Assembly: GCF_015354505.1 (NCBI RefSeq)
Contig: NZ_JACAFP010000001.1
Location: forward strand, 152,117 to 216,116
Reading direction: 5' to 3'
DNA from: Microbacterium sp. UFMG61
GTDB taxonomy: Bacteria; Actinomycetota; Actinomycetes; Actinomycetales; Microbacteriaceae
DNA: 64,000 nucleotides
The notes under the pieces were generated by a model, which saw only the letters and a program-made list of their open reading frames with translations, was not told the origin of the DNA and made no database searches. The position numbers and the translations under genes were made by a program. Positions 40,015 through 49,261 of the stretch are shown piece after piece (position 1 is the first letter of the stretch; every line of letters starts with the position of its first letter).

Positions 40015-41223
40015 ATGAATCAGAACGTCAGCAAGAATCGCCTGCGACGAAGCATCGCGGGACTCGGAGTCCTCTCCACCGCGGTGGCGGGCATCTTCAC
40101 CGGGGCAGCAGGCGCTGCCGCGGAGGAGGCCGAGCCGGCTGACCCGAAGCTCGCGGTCTATGTCGAGGTGAACTCGAACGATTTAGCGAATGTCGCCGAC
40201 TACACCCTCGCTGAGAGCGGGGAGGCCGCGATCGACATGGCGATGATTTTCGCCGCGAACATCAATTACGACGGGGAGAAGGCGTATCTGCACTTCAACG
40301 AGCGGGTCACTGAGACGCTCGAGAATGCCGCCACGCAGATCCGGCCCGTGCAGGAGAACGGCACGAAGGTGCTGCTCTCGGTTCTCGGCAACCATCAGGG
40401 CGCGGGCTTCGCGAATTTCACGTCGTTCGCGCAGGCGGATGCCTTCGCGGCCCAGCTCGCCGACGCCGTGACGACCTATGGACTCGACGGCATCGATTTC
40501 GACGATGAGTGGACGAACTACGGAGCGAACGGCACGCCGCAGCCCAACGCCGAATCGTTCGGCTGGCTGGCCACGGCGCTGCGCGATCGTCTCGGCCCCG
40601 ACAAGATCATCAGCCTGTATGCGATCGGACCGAGCTACATGACAACCGACTTCACGCTGTTCGACGCCGACAGCGTGCTCGACTTCGCATGGAACCCGTA
40701 CTACCCGACCTACGATGCCCCGACCGTGCCGGGGCTCGACGACCGCGCACGCCTGGGCGCCGCCGCGATCGACCTTTCCCAGACGAGCGCCGCGACGGCG
40801 GCCGACTTCGCGACGCGCACCGTCGCCGACGGGTACGGCGTGTACGTCGCGTACAACCTCACCGCGACAGACCAGTCGGCGTATCTCTCGGGTATCACCG
40901 AAGCGCTCAAGGGAGAGGCGACCGAATACCGGGCGGCTCCCCGCGACACGACGCCACCGACCGTCACGATCAAGGAGGGCGCGCAGTTCACCAAGGTCCG
41001 GGCTGACGGCGCGTACCAGCGCGTGAGCTTCAAGCTATACGACACGGGCGAGATCGACAGGCTCTACGTCAACGGCGTGCTCAAGGATCTCACCGACGAC
41101 ACCTGGAGCGACCTGAACTTCGTGAAGCCCGGCGTCTTCGGCGCGGTCGCGGGTGCGAACACGCTCACGGTGCTCGACGTCGCGGGCAACACCACCGAGG
41201 TGTCGTTCGTCCTGTCGAAGTGA
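40015..41223 (+). CDS. Secreted endo-beta-N-acetylglucosaminidase, Endo H-like (GH18)
   Basis: A 402-residue secreted enzyme. The signal peptide (SIAGLGVLSTAVAGIFTGAA) probably ends after AGAAA near residue 36. The catalytic barrel holds the GH18 Endo H signature DGIDFDDEW (158-166) with Glu165 as acid catalyst, and preceding strands KVLLSVLGNHQGAGFANFTS. From about residue 308 an Ig-like C-terminal domain begins (DTTPPTVTIKEG). Endo H-type enzymes cut between the two core GlcNAc residues of high-mannose N-glycans, as on yeast mannoproteins. It has a LacI-type operator in its promoter and converges on the GH92 gene. Confidence 0.92.
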   Translation: MNQNVSKNRLRRSIAGLGVLSTAVAGIFTGAAGAAAEEAEPADPKLAVYVEVNSNDLANVADYTLAESGEAAIDMAMIFAANINYDGEKAYLHFNERVTETLENAATQIRPVQENGTKVLLSVLGNHQGAGFANFTSFAQADAFAAQLADAVTTYGLDGIDFDDEWTNYGANGTPQPNAESFGWLATALRDRLGPDKIISLYAIGPSYMTTDFTLFDADSVLDFAWNPYYPTYDAPTVPGLDDRARLGAAAIDLSQTSAATAADFATRTVADGYGVYVAYNLTATDQSAYLSGITEALKGEATEYRAAPRDTTPPTVTIKEGAQFTKVRADGAYQRVSFKLYDTGEIDRLYVNGVLKDLTDDTWSDLNFVKPGVFGAVAGANTLTVLDVAGNTTEVSFVLSK

Positions 41224-41242
41224 TCATCCGAGGTAGGACTCA

Positions 41243-44200
41243 TCACCCGAGGTCGAAGACCTCGATCTGACGGATCGTGACCCCGGCTTCCGCCCTCACG
41301 CGGATCGCCGGGGTCACGATGCGTGACGCCAACGTGAAGGGAGTCGTGCGATCGGCCAGGAGATCCTCCAGGTGCGTGGTCGCCACCTCGGACCAGTCCC
41401 CGCGGTCGTCCATGATCTCCCACCTGAGAGACGGTGACGGAGACGGAGTCGTCACCGTCACCGTGACATCCGACACGGAGCGGGGCTCGGCGAAACGCCA
41501 CCCCACCCACTCGCCGGATGCCAGAGCGACGCCGTCCGATCCGCTCGGATCGCCGTCGTCGACGACGCGTGCGGGCCCGACGACGGATGCTGACGCGATC
41601 ACCTCCCCGCCGCCATTCGTCAGATCGCGGCACCAGTCCCTGACGTCCGGAACTGCGTCGGCGCCCCCTTCGAGAGCATCCGAGGGGTCTGTGCCGAAGA
41701 TCAGCTCGAGCTCGGCGTCGCCGTCGAGTGTGTCGATCGGCAGTTCGGCTCGGGCAAGCTCGATCCCATCGAGGCGGGCACCCGTCAGGACATGAGCCGA
41801 CGGCTCGCTGCGGCGCGAGCGGATGTGAAGAGACGAGCCGTCGGCCCGGTCGACCCTGATGTCGTCGAGCAGGGGCGATCCGATTCGCAGCACTCCCGCG
41901 GCGAGTTCGAGCGGATAGAGTCCGAGCGCGGCCCAGAGCCACCACGCGCTCATCTCGCCGTTGTCCTCATCCCCGGGGAACCCCTGGCCGATGTGGGCTC
42001 CCGCGAAGAGGCGGCCGGCCAGCTCGTGCACGATCTCTCCGCTGCGCCACGGCCGATCGCTGAACGCATACATGAACGGGATGTGGTGCGCGGGCTGATT
42101 CGAGATGGCGCACATGCCCGAGCGCAGTGCCCGCGCTTCGCGCTGCTCGTGGATCACCGTGCCGTACGCGCCGCCGAACCGCTCATCGGCCGTCTCCGGT
42201 TCGGTGAAGAGTGCATCCAGGTGTTGACCGAAGGCATCGGGACCACCGTGCAGCGCGGCGAGGCCCGCGCCGTCGTGCACGGCGCCGACCGACATGCCCC
42301 ACGCGTTCGTCTCGACGTTGTCGCCGCCCCACACACGGGGATCGAAGCCCGCTGCGAAGCATCCGGCGGCATCCCTGCCGCGGAGGAAACCGGAGTCGGC
42401 GTCGAACAGTGGGCGGTACGACAGCGCCCGGTTGGCGAAGTATCGAGAGAAGGAGCGGTAGCGGGCGGCATCGTGCCTTGATCGCGCATCGGCGGCGGAT
42501 GCGTCGGCAGCGGATGCATCGGCGTCGGATGCCGCATCTCCGGCGAGCTGCGCGGCGAACCGCCCCAGTGCCGCATCGCTCACCGCGTTCTCGATGGTCC
42601 AGCTCATGCCCTCGGGCACCTCGGACGCGATGTACCCGGTGAATCGCCCTCGGTCGATGCCCTTGCGGCCGCGCCGCGCATCGGGGCCCGGCTCGCAGGC
42701 ATTGCGCCAGCCGGTCTCGAACGCCTCCGCGCGGTCGAACGCCACACCCCACCGGGCGGCATCGGCGAAGATCTGATCGCTCGACGTGCCGACCATGCTG
42801 TCGACGTACCCCGGAGCGCTCCATCTGGCCATCCAGCCTCCACGGCGATGCTGCTCGAGCTGCCCGTCGAGCAGTCTGCCGGTCAGCGCAGGATCGAGCA
42901 GCGCGAGGGCAGGCCATTCGGTGCGATAGGTGTCCCAGTAGCCGTTGTTCACCACGAGCTCGCCGTCGATCACCGGAGCGCTCGTCGCCCGATCGCCGAA
43001 CGGCTCACGCGGCGCGAACACGTCGGCGAAGCGGGGTGCCGGGGCATCCGCCGTGCCGGCGTTCTCGGCCGCGGTGCTCGGATAGAGGTGCATCCGGTAC
43101 AGCGCTGCGGCGATCCGGTCGCGGTTCTCGTCGTCGGCCAGGCCCCGGTACGGCACCTCGGCGGCGGGGAGCGGCGGGATGGTGACTCGTCCCAGCACCC
43201 GATTCCAGGTTGCCGCAGCGGCATCTCGCAGCTCTTCGTACGTCGATTCTTCCGGCGCCTCGAACTCGAGGCTGCGCCGGGCCTGCTCGACGGAGAGGAA
43301 CGACACCGCCACACGCACCTCGAGCGACCCGACGCCTGCGACGTATCCCGCGACGCGCCCTCGGCCGTCGTCGTCGAGTGCACCGCGGGAGCCGCGTGCA
43401 TCGCCGCTCCGGTGCCGCACGGTCCCGGCGAAGTAGCAGCGTGGCGCGTTGCCCCAGTCCTCCCTGCCCTCCGGCATCCAGCCCTCGAAGCCGCCGGAAT
43501 CCGTCCAGACGAGTCGTCCCTCGTCCGTCGGCTGATCGATCACGAACCCGACGACAGCCTCGGGGTCATCGCCGTGCACCCGGAAGGCGGCGGCGTGCGA
43601 GGTCGCCGTCATCTCGGCGCGCAGACCGCCACCGAGATCGGCCGCGTACTCGTGGGGGCGAGCGCGCTCGGTGCCGGGGGTGATCCAGCGACGTCGTCCG
43701 GCCCGCGACGAGGTCGGGCGTCCGTCGAACGGCATGAACTGCAGCACGGAGCGGTCGCCGATCCAGGGACTCGGCTGATGCGAGAACTGCATCGCCTCCA
43801 GGCGCCGCCCCGGCGGGTCATCGTGGATGCCGGACCGATACGGCCAGCGGGTGTCTGCGGCATCCGTGGCGGGGGTGACGAAGGTGAAGCCGTGAGGCAC
43901 GGCCACCGCGGGGATCGTGTTGCCGCGGGAGAAGCGCGGGCCGGAGTGGGTGCCGCGGCGGGTGTCGACGCGTTCGACGGGAGCGAGCGCATCGGTGATG
44001 AGATGAACCGGAACCTGCTCGAGCAGCACCTGCACGAATCCCGTGACGCGCGCCGGAAGCCCCGGTACGGCGGCCAGCCCGGCGGTGCCGAAGACCAGCT
44101 CGACTGAGCCGCTGGTGTGCGGCATCGGAGCCAGCGACACCGTATCGGCGTTCCACTGCTCGGGAAGGCTCCACCGTGCGGCGAACTGCGCGTCTGCCGT

Positions 44201-44518
44201 GATCGGGAAGTCATACCGATCGCGCACGGCGGCGATGTCACTCACCCGGGTGCCGTCGGCGCCGCGCACGTCGGCGGTCACCGCCAGCGCCGCATGCGGG
44301 GCGAGCGTCGCCTCGTCGCCGTCGGCGTAGAACGCCCAGTGCAGCAGCGTGTCGGACGTGACCGGGATGCCGCTGAGCCCCGGCGCGTCGATCCGCTGCT
44401 CGCCCGCCGAAGGGTCGAACGAGAACGCGAAGACCGGGCCGCGGAGCACCCCGGCTCGAGGGCGCGACGAGGGAGGATCGGCGGGGCCGTCTGCCGGGGA
44501 GAGCTGCACGGCGCTCAC
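41243..44518 (-). CDS. GH92 family alpha-mannosidase with C-terminal discoidin-like domain
   Basis: A 1091-residue enzyme from GTG 44518, whose GTGA overlaps the permease stop; a longer open frame upstream belongs to the permease region. It has the GH92 two-domain build and the catalytic signature GFPGDEDNGEMSAWWLW near residue 848, plus NNGYWDTYRTEWPALALLDP and ISNQPAHHIPFMYAFSD. The last 130 residues look like an F5/8-type C (CBM32-like) sandwich. There is no signal peptide, so it acts in the cytoplasm on imported glycans (exo-alpha-1,2-mannosidase is the usual activity). An Ala/Asp/Ser low-complexity insert lies at 42477-42545. Confidence 0.92.
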   Translation of the reverse strand: MSAVQLSPADGPADPPSSRPRAGVLRGPVFAFSFDPSAGEQRIDAPGLSGIPVTSDTLLHWAFYADGDEATLAPHAALAVTADVRGADGTRVSDIAAVRDRYDFPITADAQFAARWSLPEQWNADTVSLAPMPHTSGSVELVFGTAGLAAVPGLPARVTGFVQVLLEQVPVHLITDALAPVERVDTRRGTHSGPRFSRGNTIPAVAVPHGFTFVTPATDAADTRWPYRSGIHDDPPGRRLEAMQFSHQPSPWIGDRSVLQFMPFDGRPTSSRAGRRRWITPGTERARPHEYAADLGGGLRAEMTATSHAAAFRVHGDDPEAVVGFVIDQPTDEGRLVWTDSGGFEGWMPEGREDWGNAPRCYFAGTVRHRSGDARGSRGALDDDGRGRVAGYVAGVGSLEVRVAVSFLSVEQARRSLEFEAPEESTYEELRDAAAATWNRVLGRVTIPPLPAAEVPYRGLADDENRDRIAAALYRMHLYPSTAAENAGTADAPAPRFADVFAPREPFGDRATSAPVIDGELVVNNGYWDTYRTEWPALALLDPALTGRLLDGQLEQHRRGGWMARWSAPGYVDSMVGTSSDQIFADAARWGVAFDRAEAFETGWRNACEPGPDARRGRKGIDRGRFTGYIASEVPEGMSWTIENAVSDAALGRFAAQLAGDAASDADASAADASAADARSRHDAARYRSFSRYFANRALSYRPLFDADSGFLRGRDAAGCFAAGFDPRVWGGDNVETNAWGMSVGAVHDGAGLAALHGGPDAFGQHLDALFTEPETADERFGGAYGTVIHEQREARALRSGMCAISNQPAHHIPFMYAFSDRPWRSGEIVHELAGRLFAGAHIGQGFPGDEDNGEMSAWWLWAALGLYPLELAAGVLRIGSPLLDDIRVDRADGSSLHIRSRRSEPSAHVLTGARLDGIELARAELPIDTLDGDAELELIFGTDPSDALEGGADAVPDVRDWCRDLTNGGGEVIASASVVGPARVVDDGDPSGSDGVALASGEWVGWRFAEPRSVSDVTVTVTTPSPSPSLRWEIMDDRGDWSEVATTHLEDLLADRTTPFTLASRIVTPAIRVRAEAGVTIRQIEVFDLG

Positions 44519-45450
44519 CCCTTGATCGCACCCTCCTGCACGCCCCTGAAGAAGAAGCGCTGCGTGAAGGAGAACATGATGACGATCGGCACGAGGGCGA
44601 TCATGGTGCCCGCCGCGATCAAGCGGGGATCGACCGAGAAGCTGCTGTTCAGGTAGGCCATGCCGACGGTCAGCGTGTACTTCGAGGGGTCCGACAGCAC
44701 GATGAGCGGCCACAGGTAGTCGTCCCACGCACCGATGAAGGCGAAGATGGCGACCACCGAGACCATGCCGCGGATGTTCGGCCAGACGATGTGACGGATG
44801 CGCTGCCAGGTCGTGGCGCCGTCGACGGTCGCGGCGTCGAGCACGTCCTTCGGGATCATGCGGCAGGCGGTGGCGACGAGCAGCACGTTCATGGCGCTGA
44901 TGGCACCGGGCAGGAACACTCCCCACAGGGTGTCGGCGAGGCCGAGCGCGCGGATCGTGAGGAAGTTGCTCGTCACGGTCACCTCACCCGGGAACAGCAG
45001 GGTCGACAGCAGGATCGCCATGACGATCCACTTGCCGCGGAACCGCATGCATCCGAGCGCGTAGCCGGCGAAGGTCGCGAGCACCACGTTGCTCACGACC
45101 GTGCCCACCGAGACGAGCAGCGAGTGCCAGGCGTAGAGGTATACGGGGACGATCTCGGCGACCGTGGCGTAGTTCTGCAGCGTCGGCTCGCGCGGGATGA
45201 GGTCCGGGGGGAACGAGTAGATGTTCTCCTGCGGTCCCTTGAACGAGGTCGACAGCTGCCAGACGAACGGCCCGATCACGAGTACCAGCACGAGCAGCAG
45301 GAGGGCGTATCGACCGATCAGACCGCCGAGCGTCGGCGTGCTGAAGTCGCCCGAGCCGCGGCGGCGGAAGATGCGCTCGCGAGCGGTGCGATCCGATCGG
45401 TGCTCGGACTGGATCTCTTGGTCGACCCGGGGTGGGGTGAGAGTGCTCAT
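44515..45450 (-). CDS. Carbohydrate ABC transporter permease (MalG type)
   Basis: A 311-residue inner-membrane permease with six helices after a charged 40-residue N-terminal tail. The coupling loop EAA-like motif reads MIPKDVLDAATVDGATTWQR, followed by the helix WPNIRGMVSVVAIFAFIGAW. It ends in the MalG-type FFFRGVQEGAIKG. It should pair with the MalF-type permease encoded just upstream (4-nt overlap) and an ATPase encoded elsewhere, and overlaps the GH92 gene downstream. Confidence 0.94.
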   Translation of the reverse strand: MSTLTPPRVDQEIQSEHRSDRTARERIFRRRGSGDFSTPTLGGLIGRYALLLLVLVLVIGPFVWQLSTSFKGPQENIYSFPPDLIPREPTLQNYATVAEIVPVYLYAWHSLLVSVGTVVSNVVLATFAGYALGCMRFRGKWIVMAILLSTLLFPGEVTVTSNFLTIRALGLADTLWGVFLPGAISAMNVLLVATACRMIPKDVLDAATVDGATTWQRIRHIVWPNIRGMVSVVAIFAFIGAWDDYLWPLIVLSDPSKYTLTVGMAYLNSSFSVDPRLIAAGTMIALVPIVIMFSFTQRFFFRGVQEGAIKG

Positions 45451-46373
45451 GCGGAGACCTTCGCCTTCTTCTCGCGATTCATGAAGGCGATCGCGGCCAG
45501 GGGGACGAGTGTGAGGAGGAACAGGGCGACGCTGATCGCCGAGGCGTAGCCGATGTTGCCGTTGAGGCCGGAGCCGACCTGACGGATCAGCATGACCAGC
45601 GACATGTCGTAGCCGCCCGGACCGCCCGTGCCCTTGGAGAGCACGTCGAGCTCGGCGAAGACCCTCATCGCCGAGACGGCGATGAGCACGGCGATGAGCA
45701 GCATCGCGCCGCGCACCGAGGGGATCGTCACCGACAGGAAGCGGCGGAAGGAGCCTGCTCCGTCGAGCATGGCCGCCTCATGCAGCTCCTTGCCGACATT
45801 CCCGAGGGCGGCGAGGTATACGACCATGTAGTAGCCGAGACCCTTCCACACCGTCAGCAGGATCGCGCAGCCGAGCAGCAGCCAGCGATCGACGAGGAAG
45901 GCCAGGGGCGCGTCGATGACCCCGAGGAACTCGAGGGTCTGGTTGATGATGCCGCGGCTGTCGAACAGCCAGGTCCAGATGAGAGCGACCACGACGACCG
46001 AGGCGATGACGGGGAAATAGAACGTGGTGCGGAAGAAGGCGATGCCCGGCAGCTTCTTCTGCACGAGGAGCGCCAGCAGCAGCGGGAGGATCGTGAGCAG
46101 CGGCACGCAGACCACCACGTAGAGGATGCAGGTGGTCAGGGCGTTCCAGAACATCTCGTCGCCGAGCATCCGCTCGTAGTTCGCTCCGCCGACGAATCCG
46201 GGGGTGCGCAGCGGGCGTGCGTCGGTGAAGCTCAGGAAGACGGTGTTCAGGAATGGCCAGAGCGCGAACACCAGCACCCAGATGACGGCGGGGCCGAGGA
46301 GCAGCCAGGGGGTGAACCACCGGTGCGACGTGATGGTCTTCGTCCGGCTGCGGATGCTGGTGTTCGCGCTCAT
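45447..46373 (-). CDS. Carbohydrate ABC transporter permease (MalF type)
   Basis: About 308 residues; I take ATG 46373 (MSANTSIRSRTKTITSHRWF), with a GTG two codons earlier overlapping the SBP stop as an alternative. Six transmembrane helices and the coupling loop NVGKELHEAAMLDGAGSFRR identify a MalF-type sugar permease. The P-type periplasmic loop found in E. coli MalF is absent, as usual in Gram-positives. It lies between the lipoprotein and MalG-type genes in one operon. Confidence 0.93.
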   Translation of the reverse strand: MSANTSIRSRTKTITSHRWFTPWLLLGPAVIWVLVFALWPFLNTVFLSFTDARPLRTPGFVGGANYERMLGDEMFWNALTTCILYVVVCVPLLTILPLLLALLVQKKLPGIAFFRTTFYFPVIASVVVVALIWTWLFDSRGIINQTLEFLGVIDAPLAFLVDRWLLLGCAILLTVWKGLGYYMVVYLAALGNVGKELHEAAMLDGAGSFRRFLSVTIPSVRGAMLLIAVLIAVSAMRVFAELDVLSKGTGGPGGYDMSLVMLIRQVGSGLNGNIGYASAISVALFLLTLVPLAAIAFMNREKKAKVSA

Positions 46374-46375
46374 GC

Positions 46376-47677
46376 TCACTGGTCCACGCGGTTGGCGTTG
46401 GCGTACTCGACGATCTTGTCGAGCTGAGCCTTTGCGTCGGCCTCGCCATTGACGGCGAGAGCGATCTGCTGGGTCATGTACGTCGCCATGTCCGACGTCC
46501 ACTGGAACGGGATGGCCTTGGCGTCCTCCATCGCGGTGAACACGGTGTCGATCGCGGAGAGCTGCTTCTCATCGGTGATCGACGACGAGATGTTCTCGAC
46601 CACGGTGTCGCCGCCGGCCGAGGTGCCCGGCGCCGTGCCGACCGCGAGCGACGAGAACGCGACCTGGTTCTCCTCGTTCGTGGCGAACTCGGCGAAGGCG
46701 AGGGCGGCCTCCTTGTTGTCGGAGTCGGCCGAGATGTTGAGCCCCTGCACGTAGAGCGGCGGGATGCCGAGCCGCTGGGTGGCGACGGTGTTCTCGAGCA
46801 GCGCGGGCGCATCCTTGGCGAGGTCGGTCGTGAAGCCGGTGCCGCCGGTCGTGAAGGCGACCTTCTCCTGGATGTACGCCTCGGCGTTTCCGCCGTAGTC
46901 GCCGGTCAGGGCCTCGGCGGGCATCGCCCCCGCCGCGTAGGCGTCGGCGTACTTGTCGATGATCGCCGCGGCCTCGTCGGTGTTGAAGTCGAACTCGCCC
47001 TCGTCGTTGATGACCTCCATGCCCGCCGAGGTGAAGGTGTCGAGCGCGGGGATCGACGACAGCAGCTGGACCTTGCCTCCGGATTCGGTGGCCACGTCCT
47101 TCGCGAGCGTGAGCAGCTCGTCGACCGTCGTGGGGAGCGTGTCCTGGGTCACGCCGTAGGGGGCGAGCTGCGCGAGGTTCCACCACGAGGCGTCGCTCGA
47201 GAGGTACCAGGGCAGGCCATAGGTGCCCTCGACGCCCGGGTACTGGCTGTACGCATCCCAGGCGCCCGCGTTGTAGGCAGACTTCAGCTCGGGGTCGGCC
47301 GTCTCGACATCGACGAGCTTTCCGGCGGCGACGAGGGGGTACGCGATGTCCGGCGGCAGGTTCAGCACGTCGGGGAGGGTGTCGGCGTTCGCCTGGCTCA
47401 GGATCTTCTCCTGGTAGCCGTCGCCCGGCTGGTCGAGCCACTCGACCGTGACGTCGGGGTGCTCCTTCTCGAACGCATCGATGAGGTCCTCGAAGTACGG
47501 CGTGAACTTCTCGTTCTTCAGCGACCACGTCTGGAACTGGATGGTTCCACTCAGCTCTCCCGACGTGTCGATCGGTCCGGCGGCACCGGGTGTGGTGCCC
47601 CCTCCGGTGCAACCGGCGAGCGCCATGGCGCCGATCGTGAATGTTGCCAGAGCGACAATGCGTGCGGGAACTTTCAT
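46376..47677 (-). CDS. Extracellular solute-binding lipoprotein (sugar ABC importer)
   Basis: A 433-residue family 1 solute-binding protein. The lipoprotein signal (ALATFTIGAMALAGC) ends in the lipobox LAGC at about residue 23. The mature protein begins with a Gly/Thr-rich linker, then ELSGTIQFQTWSLKNEKFTP and FEKEHPDVTVEWLDQPGDGY, the CUT1 oligosaccharide-binding pattern. It is first in the operon SBP-MalF-MalG-GH92, controlled by a LacI-type operator at 47724. The likely ligand is the mannose-rich oligosaccharide freed by the Endo H-like enzyme (inference). Confidence 0.93.
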   Translation of the reverse strand: MKVPARIVALATFTIGAMALAGCTGGGTTPGAAGPIDTSGELSGTIQFQTWSLKNEKFTPYFEDLIDAFEKEHPDVTVEWLDQPGDGYQEKILSQANADTLPDVLNLPPDIAYPLVAAGKLVDVETADPELKSAYNAGAWDAYSQYPGVEGTYGLPWYLSSDASWWNLAQLAPYGVTQDTLPTTVDELLTLAKDVATESGGKVQLLSSIPALDTFTSAGMEVINDEGEFDFNTDEAAAIIDKYADAYAAGAMPAEALTGDYGGNAEAYIQEKVAFTTGGTGFTTDLAKDAPALLENTVATQRLGIPPLYVQGLNISADSDNKEAALAFAEFATNEENQVAFSSLAVGTAPGTSAGGDTVVENISSSITDEKQLSAIDTVFTAMEDAKAIPFQWTSDMATYMTQQIALAVNGEADAKAQLDKIVEYANANRVDQ

Positions 47678-47723
47678 CGTGCTTCTTCCTCGAGGCGGGC
47701 GATTGGCGGTGTCCGTCCGGCGG

Positions 47724-47738
47724 ACTACAACGCTTTAG
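47724..47738. promoter_or_regulatory. LacI-type operator upstream of the ABC transporter operon
   Basis: On the minus strand it reads CTAAAGCGTTGTAGT. Extended by flanking bases (CTGCT...AGTC) it matches the Endo H site at 16 of 19 positions. It lies 47 nt before the solute-binding protein start. Confidence 0.75.
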
Positions 47739-47825
47739 CAGATGAAACCATCCGATCCTCCGACTGTCAAGGCCGCTGTGCGTGTCCGCGCCACGAATGG
47801 CGAAATCCCGGTAGGCCCGTCGGTG

Positions 47826-47840
47826 CTCAAGCGTTATAGT
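47826..47840. promoter_or_regulatory. LacI-type operator upstream of the GH5-like gene
   Basis: CTCAAGCGTTATAGT on the plus strand matches the Endo H operator at 13 of 15 positions. It lies 47 nt before the GH5-like ATG, the same distance as the site in front of the solute-binding protein. Confidence 0.75.
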
Positions 47841-47887
47841 GATGCGATCCGCCCTCGCCGGAGGGCCCGTCGGAAAGGTCCGGACAC

Positions 47888-49198
47888 ATGACGCAGCGCC
47901 GCGCTCTCGATGATCACCTGAGATTCGGGGCGAACTACACGCCGTCGAAGGACTGGATGCACTCCTGGCTCGACTTCACGCCGGATGACGTGCGGCGTGA
48001 TTTCGCGGCCCTCGCCGATCTGGGTCTCGATCACGTCCGGGTGTTCCCGCTGTGGACCGTGCTGCAGCCGAACCGCACGCTGATCCGCGCGAAGGCGATC
48101 GGCGACGTCCGCACCATGGTCGACATCGGAGCCGAGTTCGGGCTCGATGTGAGCGTCGACGTGGTCCAGGGGCACCTGTCGAGTTTCGACTTCGTGCCCT
48201 CGTGGCTCTACACCTGGCATGACCGCAACATGTTCACCGACCCGAAGGCCCTCAGCGGACAGGTCGAGCTCGTGACGAGACTTGCGGGTGCACTGGGCGA
48301 CGCGGACAACTTCCTCGGGCTGACCCTCGGCAATGAGACGAATCAGTTCTCGGCGCACACCCACCCGTCTCCCTGGCCCGTCACGACCGAGGAGGCCGGC
48401 AGCTGGATCGAGTCGCTGCTCTCGGCAGCCGAGAGCGCGGCACCCGGCCTGCCGCACGTGCACAGCGAGTACGACGCGGTCTGGTACATGGACGGCCACG
48501 GCTTCACTCCTGCGCACGCCTCGCGACTGGGCGCGATGACCACGATCCACTCCTGGATCTTCAATGGCACCGCCCAGCGCTACGGCGGTCGTTCGGTCGC
48601 CTCCGACCGCCACGCCGAATACCTCATCGAGCTCTCGCGGGCCTTCGCCACGGATGCCGATCGGCCGGTGTGGCTGCAGGAGGTCGGTGCGCCGTCGAAC
48701 TGCCTCGACGAGAGCGAGATGCCCGGCTTCCTCGAGGCGACTCTGCGATCCGCTCTCCGTACCGAGAACCTCTGGGGTGTGACGTGGTGGTGCTCGCACG
48801 ATGTGAGCAGGGAGCTGGCTGACTTCCCCGAGCTGGAGTACTCGCTGGGCCTGATCGATCAGGGCGGCGCAGCCAAGCCCATCGGGCGTCGCTTCGCCGA
48901 GTTGATCCCCGAGCTGCGAGCCCGCGCCGCGGCACCCGTGCGCGACACCGCGATCGTGATCGAGGTCGACGAGCGCGAGGTTCCGGTGAGTCGCGCCGCG
49001 CTCAGCCCCGGTGGCGCGGTCTTCCACGCCTGGGTGGATGCGTGCGCCGACGGCCTCGATCCCGCGTTCGTGACCTCGCTGACGGCGCGCGATGACGCGG
49101 CGCTCGCCGCGCGCGGCATCCGTCGGCTGATCCGTCCCGATCTCGCAGAGAGCACCGTCGACCCCTACGGCTCCGTCAACACCGTCGTCGGGGGCTGA
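47888..49198 (+). CDS. Cytoplasmic GH5-like glycoside hydrolase, probable beta-mannosidase
   Basis: A 436-residue clan GH-A (beta/alpha)8 enzyme without a signal peptide. The acid/base is Glu150 in [12 protein letters not shown] and the probable nucleophile is Glu265 in [12 protein letters not shown]. Additional family features are [20 protein letters not shown] at the start and [15 protein letters not shown] near residue 300. GH5 subfamily 18 enzymes of bifidobacteria and streptomycetes are beta-mannosidases, with a reported preference for the N-glycan core Man-GlcNAc. That activity would complete the pathway here. The subfamily assignment is inference from context and general resemblance. 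Confidence 0.82.
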   Translation: MTQRRALDDHLRFGANYTPSKDWMHSWLDFTPDDVRRDFAALADLGLDHVRVFPLWTVLQPNRTLIRAKAIGDVRTMVDIGAEFGLDVSVDVVQGHLSSFDFVPSWLYTWHDRNMFTDPKALSGQVELVTRLAGALGDADNFLGLTLGNETNQFSAHTHPSPWPVTTEEAGSWIESLLSAAESAAPGLPHVHSEYDAVWYMDGHGFTPAHASRLGAMTTIHSWIFNGTAQRYGGRSVASDRHAEYLIELSRAFATDADRPVWLQEVGAPSNCLDESEMPGFLEATLRSALRTENLWGVTWWCSHDVSRELADFPELEYSLGLIDQGGAAKPIGRRFAELIPELRARAAAPVRDTAIVIEVDEREVPVSRAALSPGGAVFHAWVDACADGLDPAFVTSLTARDDAALAARGIRRLIRPDLAESTVDPYGSVNTVVGG

Positions 49199-49261
49199 CA
49201 CCGTCAGTGGGGCTGAGCCCTGCGCCGAGGGCTGAGGTCGACGTCGGGGCTGAGTCCTGCG

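Noticed and set aside
44519..44926. N-terminal extension of the GH92 frame
   Set aside because: This part overlaps the MalG-type permease in another frame and is His/Arg-rich; the GTG at 44518 gives a clean 4-nt overlap and a normal enzyme start.
49199..49261. Repeated GGGGCTGAG..CTGCG stretches as a regulatory repeat
   Set aside because: Two short imperfect copies lie between convergent genes, with no symmetry or spacing that suggests a binding site or terminator.
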